Position numbers and translations under genes: made by a program
The notes under the pieces: generated by a model
Seen by the model: the letters and a program-made list of their open reading frames with translations, nothing else
What the model was told of the DNA's origin: nothing
Databases searched by the model: none
NCBI GenBank assembly: GCA_002839995.1
Contig: PGZC01000017.1
Span: forward strand, 1 to 64,000
DNA length: 64,000 bases
Reading direction: 5' to 3'
From: Gammaproteobacteria bacterium HGW-Gammaproteobacteria-4
GTDB lineage: Bacteria > Pseudomonadota > Gammaproteobacteria > Xanthomonadales > Xanthomonadaceae
Part shown: positions 61,803 through 64,000 of the stretch, one piece after another
Numbering within the stretch: the stretch's first letter is position 1
Layout of the letters: the number at the start of each line of letters is the position of its first letter

Positions 61803-62924
61803 TCATTTCGCCGGCTCGATAAACGCCGAACGCGGTTTGCGCAGGTTGCCCGCCTTGTACGGCGACAGTGCGAATTGCCAGCCGTCGATCCGCTGCGCGA
61901 ACGCTTCGCTTTGCGCGCGCCACTGCGCCACGCGCGATTCGGCGCTGGCGATTTCGGGCGCTGCGGACGCAGCATCGTCTTCGCCTTCGTCGGCCGCGGT
62001 TGTCGCCGCGGCGCGCTCGAACGCCTCGCGCTCACTGGCGTGCGTCATCGCCTGCGCCTCGTCGAAGTGCACCGTAAAGCGGCCCCACGGCGCGTTGTCG
62101 TGTTGCCACAGGGTCAGGCCGATCGCGAGGCCATCGGCAGTGACAAAGCGCGCATGCAGGGCATCGCGCGGCGGCTCGCCTTCGGCCCGGGCAACATCCT
62201 CCAGCCGCAGGCCCTGCAAAAAACCATCCACACCATCGACGGCGGCTTGCACCGGCTGCTTGCCCTTGGCCAAGCCGGCAAGCAGCCACTGCGGGTCGTT
62301 GACGGCATTGCGGCTGAGCGCGATCGCCTCGCCTTTGGCCGGTTTGATTTCGACGCCTACGATCCGGCGCGGATCGACATCGATCAGATCGCGTTGCAGC
62401 CAGTTTTCCGCCTTGCGCTCCGGCGCGATATCCAGATCGGCGAGCCATGAACGGGCCTCTCCCGGCACCCGCACATAGCTGCCACGGCCTTGCGGATTGT
62501 TGAGGCCGATGATCAGCGCCACCGGCTCGCCGCCGCCGCTGATGTCGAGCCTGGCGCCACGCGCACCCTTGGCGTCGATGTCCTCGACGCCGAGGCGCGG
62601 ATAGTTCGCCGGCATTGCCGTTTTCGCTTCGACCCGCTGCGCCAGCGCCAGCCGCAGCAGGTAATCGCGCAACTTGCCGGTGTCCGCCGGCCATCCGCCG
62701 CGCTGTTGCACCCGCCACGCGTCGTCGCTGCGGTGCAGCACGATCTCGCCCTTGTCGGCACTGGCGATGCGCACTTCACTGATTGTATTGATGCGCTCGT
62801 TGAGCCCCGCGATCAGCGCGCCTTTTCCAACATCGGCGCGCTCCGGCGCGCGTTTACCGAGCAGCACTACCGCAAGAACGAGCAGTAATGCCGCGATCGC
62901 AAACCGAATGATGGTGCGTGTCAT
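61803..62924 (-). CDS. DUF4340 protein, membrane-anchored
   Basis: A 373-residue protein with one N-terminal membrane helix (about 5-22) and a large periplasmic-side domain with repeated DUF4340 units (RVQQRGGWPADTGKLRDYLL, AEKRKAENWLQRDLIDVDPR-type segments). Such genes usually follow a GldG-like gene in an ABC transporter cluster, as here. GAGGAGCGGGG precedes the ATG at 62924, 13 bases after the GldG-like stop. Confidence 0.8.
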   Translation of the reverse strand: MTRTIIRFAIAALLLVLAVVLLGKRAPERADVGKGALIAGLNERINTISEVRIASADKGEIVLHRSDDAWRVQQRGGWPADTGKLRDYLLRLALAQRVEAKTAMPANYPRLGVEDIDAKGARGARLDISGGGEPVALIIGLNNPQGRGSYVRVPGEARSWLADLDIAPERKAENWLQRDLIDVDPRRIVGVEIKPAKGEAIALSRNAVNDPQWLLAGLAKGKQPVQAAVDGVDGFLQGLRLEDVARAEGEPPRDALHARFVTADGLAIGLTLWQHDNAPWGRFTVHFDEAQAMTHASEREAFERAAATTAADEGEDDAASAAPEIASAESRVAQWRAQSEAFAQRIDGWQFALSPYKAGNLRKPRSAFIEPAK

Positions 62925-62937
62925 CCCCGCTCCTCGA

Positions 62938-64000
62938 TCAGTGCGCCGCACGCCGCCGACGCGCGCGCAACAATGCGAATCCCAGCGCGAACAGGCTCAC
63001 CAGCAGCGGCATGCCCAGCATGTTGATCAATTTCAGGCGCATGCCCAGCGCTTCGATATCCTGATTCAGGCCCAACTGCACATCGCGCAATTCCTTGCGG
63101 ATCCGAATCTTCTGCTGCTGGAAACGTTCCAGTTCGGCCTGTTGCTCTGGCCCAAGCAACGGGCTACCGCCCTCGCTCTGCTCGCCCTGCAGCGCCGACA
63201 GACGCTGCTCGGTCTCGATCAGCTGCGCCTGCAATTCGCTTTGCTTGACGCGGAACCGTTCCTCAGCGCGGCGTTTGAGCACCTCGACGCGCTCGAACGG
63301 CCGGCTCGAACCGGCGCGGGTACGCACCGCGATCAAATCGGAACTGCCGACCAGATTGTCGACCGCATTGACCACGAAATCGCCATTGCCGGCAAACGGA
63401 TTGAATGCGCTCTGGCCGAGCCGGTTCTGCACGCTGACCCACATGCGATCGGCCAGCAGGTCGCTGTCGGCGACCACGATGATCGAGCCGTCTGCGGTCC
63501 CTTGCATGACCTGGTTGACGGCCTTGCGCTCGGGGAATGCCGTTGTCAGCGGCCCGCTGAAGCGGCCGGCCAGAACGTAGCGGTCGCCGGTAACCTTGAA
63601 ATCCTCGAACAAATTGGCGGGATCGGGCAGGAAACGCACCTTGTCCACGCCGACCACACCGGCCGCATCGGACGATTGCGCCAATGGCTCCAGGGTAAGC
63701 GTGCTGTTCGCGCTCAGTGTCAGCGAACCTGCGGTGGACAGATTGAACGACTCGATCTGCGCGGAAACCACGTCTCGTTGGTTCAGGGCTTCGGCCGACA
63801 ATCCCAGAACGCCCAAATGCCGCACCGGCTGCGCGCTGCCCGGGCTTTGCACCTGCAAGGCATAACGCGAATCGAGCACCACCGTGCCGGGGTCGTACTG
63901 CACACCCCAGGCCGCGAACAGCTTGCCCAGATCCGAGCTATGCGAAGCGAACATCGTGGTCGGATCGCCGTCGCCAGCGCCGACTGCGGCCTCCGAATAA
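62938..64000 (-). CDS. GldG-like ABC transporter auxiliary protein, 5' end outside the window
   Basis: The C-terminal 353 residues or so of a GldG/ABC_transp_aux protein. A sugar-binding-like periplasmic domain includes ADSDLLADRMWV and GNGDFVVNAVDNLVGSSDLI. A coiled coil (AEERFRVKQSELQAQLIETE onward) is followed by one C-terminal membrane helix (LINMLGMPLLVSLFALGFAL) and a basic tail. The frame stays open to the window edge. The ABC permease and ATPase should lie just beyond. Confidence 0.85.
   Translation of the reverse strand, partial: YSEAAVGAGDGDPTTMFASHSSDLGKLFAAWGVQYDPGTVVLDSRYALQVQSPGSAQPVRHLGVLGLSAEALNQRDVVSAQIESFNLSTAGSLTLSANSTLTLEPLAQSSDAAGVVGVDKVRFLPDPANLFEDFKVTGDRYVLAGRFSGPLTTAFPERKAVNQVMQGTADGSIIVVADSDLLADRMWVSVQNRLGQSAFNPFAGNGDFVVNAVDNLVGSSDLIAVRTRAGSSRPFERVEVLKRRAEERFRVKQSELQAQLIETEQRLSALQGEQSEGGSPLLGPEQQAELERFQQQKIRIRKELRDVQLGLNQDIEALGMRLKLINMLGMPLLVSLFALGFALLRARRRRAAH

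Overview
The window is high-GC DNA from a gammaproteobacterium. The likely group is Xanthomonadales (Rhodanobacter/Lysobacter-like): tgt-yajC-secD-secF are in order, RlmJ, YbiI and YjdM orthologues are present, and intergenic spaces are full of REP-like palindromes. This assignment is by gene content and style only, with no database search.

Layout. 0-10.6 kb (minus strand): an orphan ABC-2 permease overlapping gspE, then tgt-yajC-secD-secF, then gspF, so the secretion/pilus ATPase and its platform protein lie on either side of the Sec operon; RNase D is upstream. 10.6-14.3 kb: a secreted SUMF1-fold protein, an acetoacetyl-CoA reductase-like SDR and rlmJ. 14.5-15.7 kb: two convergent toxin-antitoxin modules, brnTA and higBA. 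16-23 kb: small unknown genes, an HD phosphohydrolase, and a tightly coupled unit of GntR/YtrA regulator, ABC ATPase, large permease and secreted S9 peptidase. 23-36 kb: uvrA with a coupled thioesterase, yjdM, an FAD oxidoreductase, a DUF2339 membrane protein, two pseudouridine synthase-family genes and other housekeeping genes. 36-41.6 kb: a CFA synthase, a decayed vapBC island, a low-GC foreign gene and a YdeP-like molybdopterin oxidoreductase that lacks a normal start. 41.8-53.2 kb: FecR/DUF6600 protein, secreted TPR-like protein, M14 peptidase, DUF3228, a membrane Mrr-type nuclease, a lipoprotein, two HNH nucleases, an outer-membrane barrel and decayed small genes. 53.5-64 kb: fused cobalamin-dependent acyl-CoA mutase (IcmF type), a broken SPFH/Arc operon, a hydrolase coupled to a VanY-like peptidase, an AlkA-like glycosylase, DUF4340 and GldG-like genes that run off the end.

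Two themes stand out. First, at least seven families of short dispersed repeats (called R1 to R7 here) fill the intergenic spaces. They also enter genes: three families are read in frame inside linkers of the icmF gene, one abuts the headless ydeP-like gene, one supplies a false start for tgt, and one truncates the third gene of the SPFH operon. Second, three conserved genes (tgt, the M14 peptidase, the SPFH gene) each appear to lack an internal block of roughly 90-125 bases compared with their families. This is either real gene decay or an assembly problem and can be tested from reads.

No CRISPR array, tRNA, rRNA or complete transposase gene was seen.
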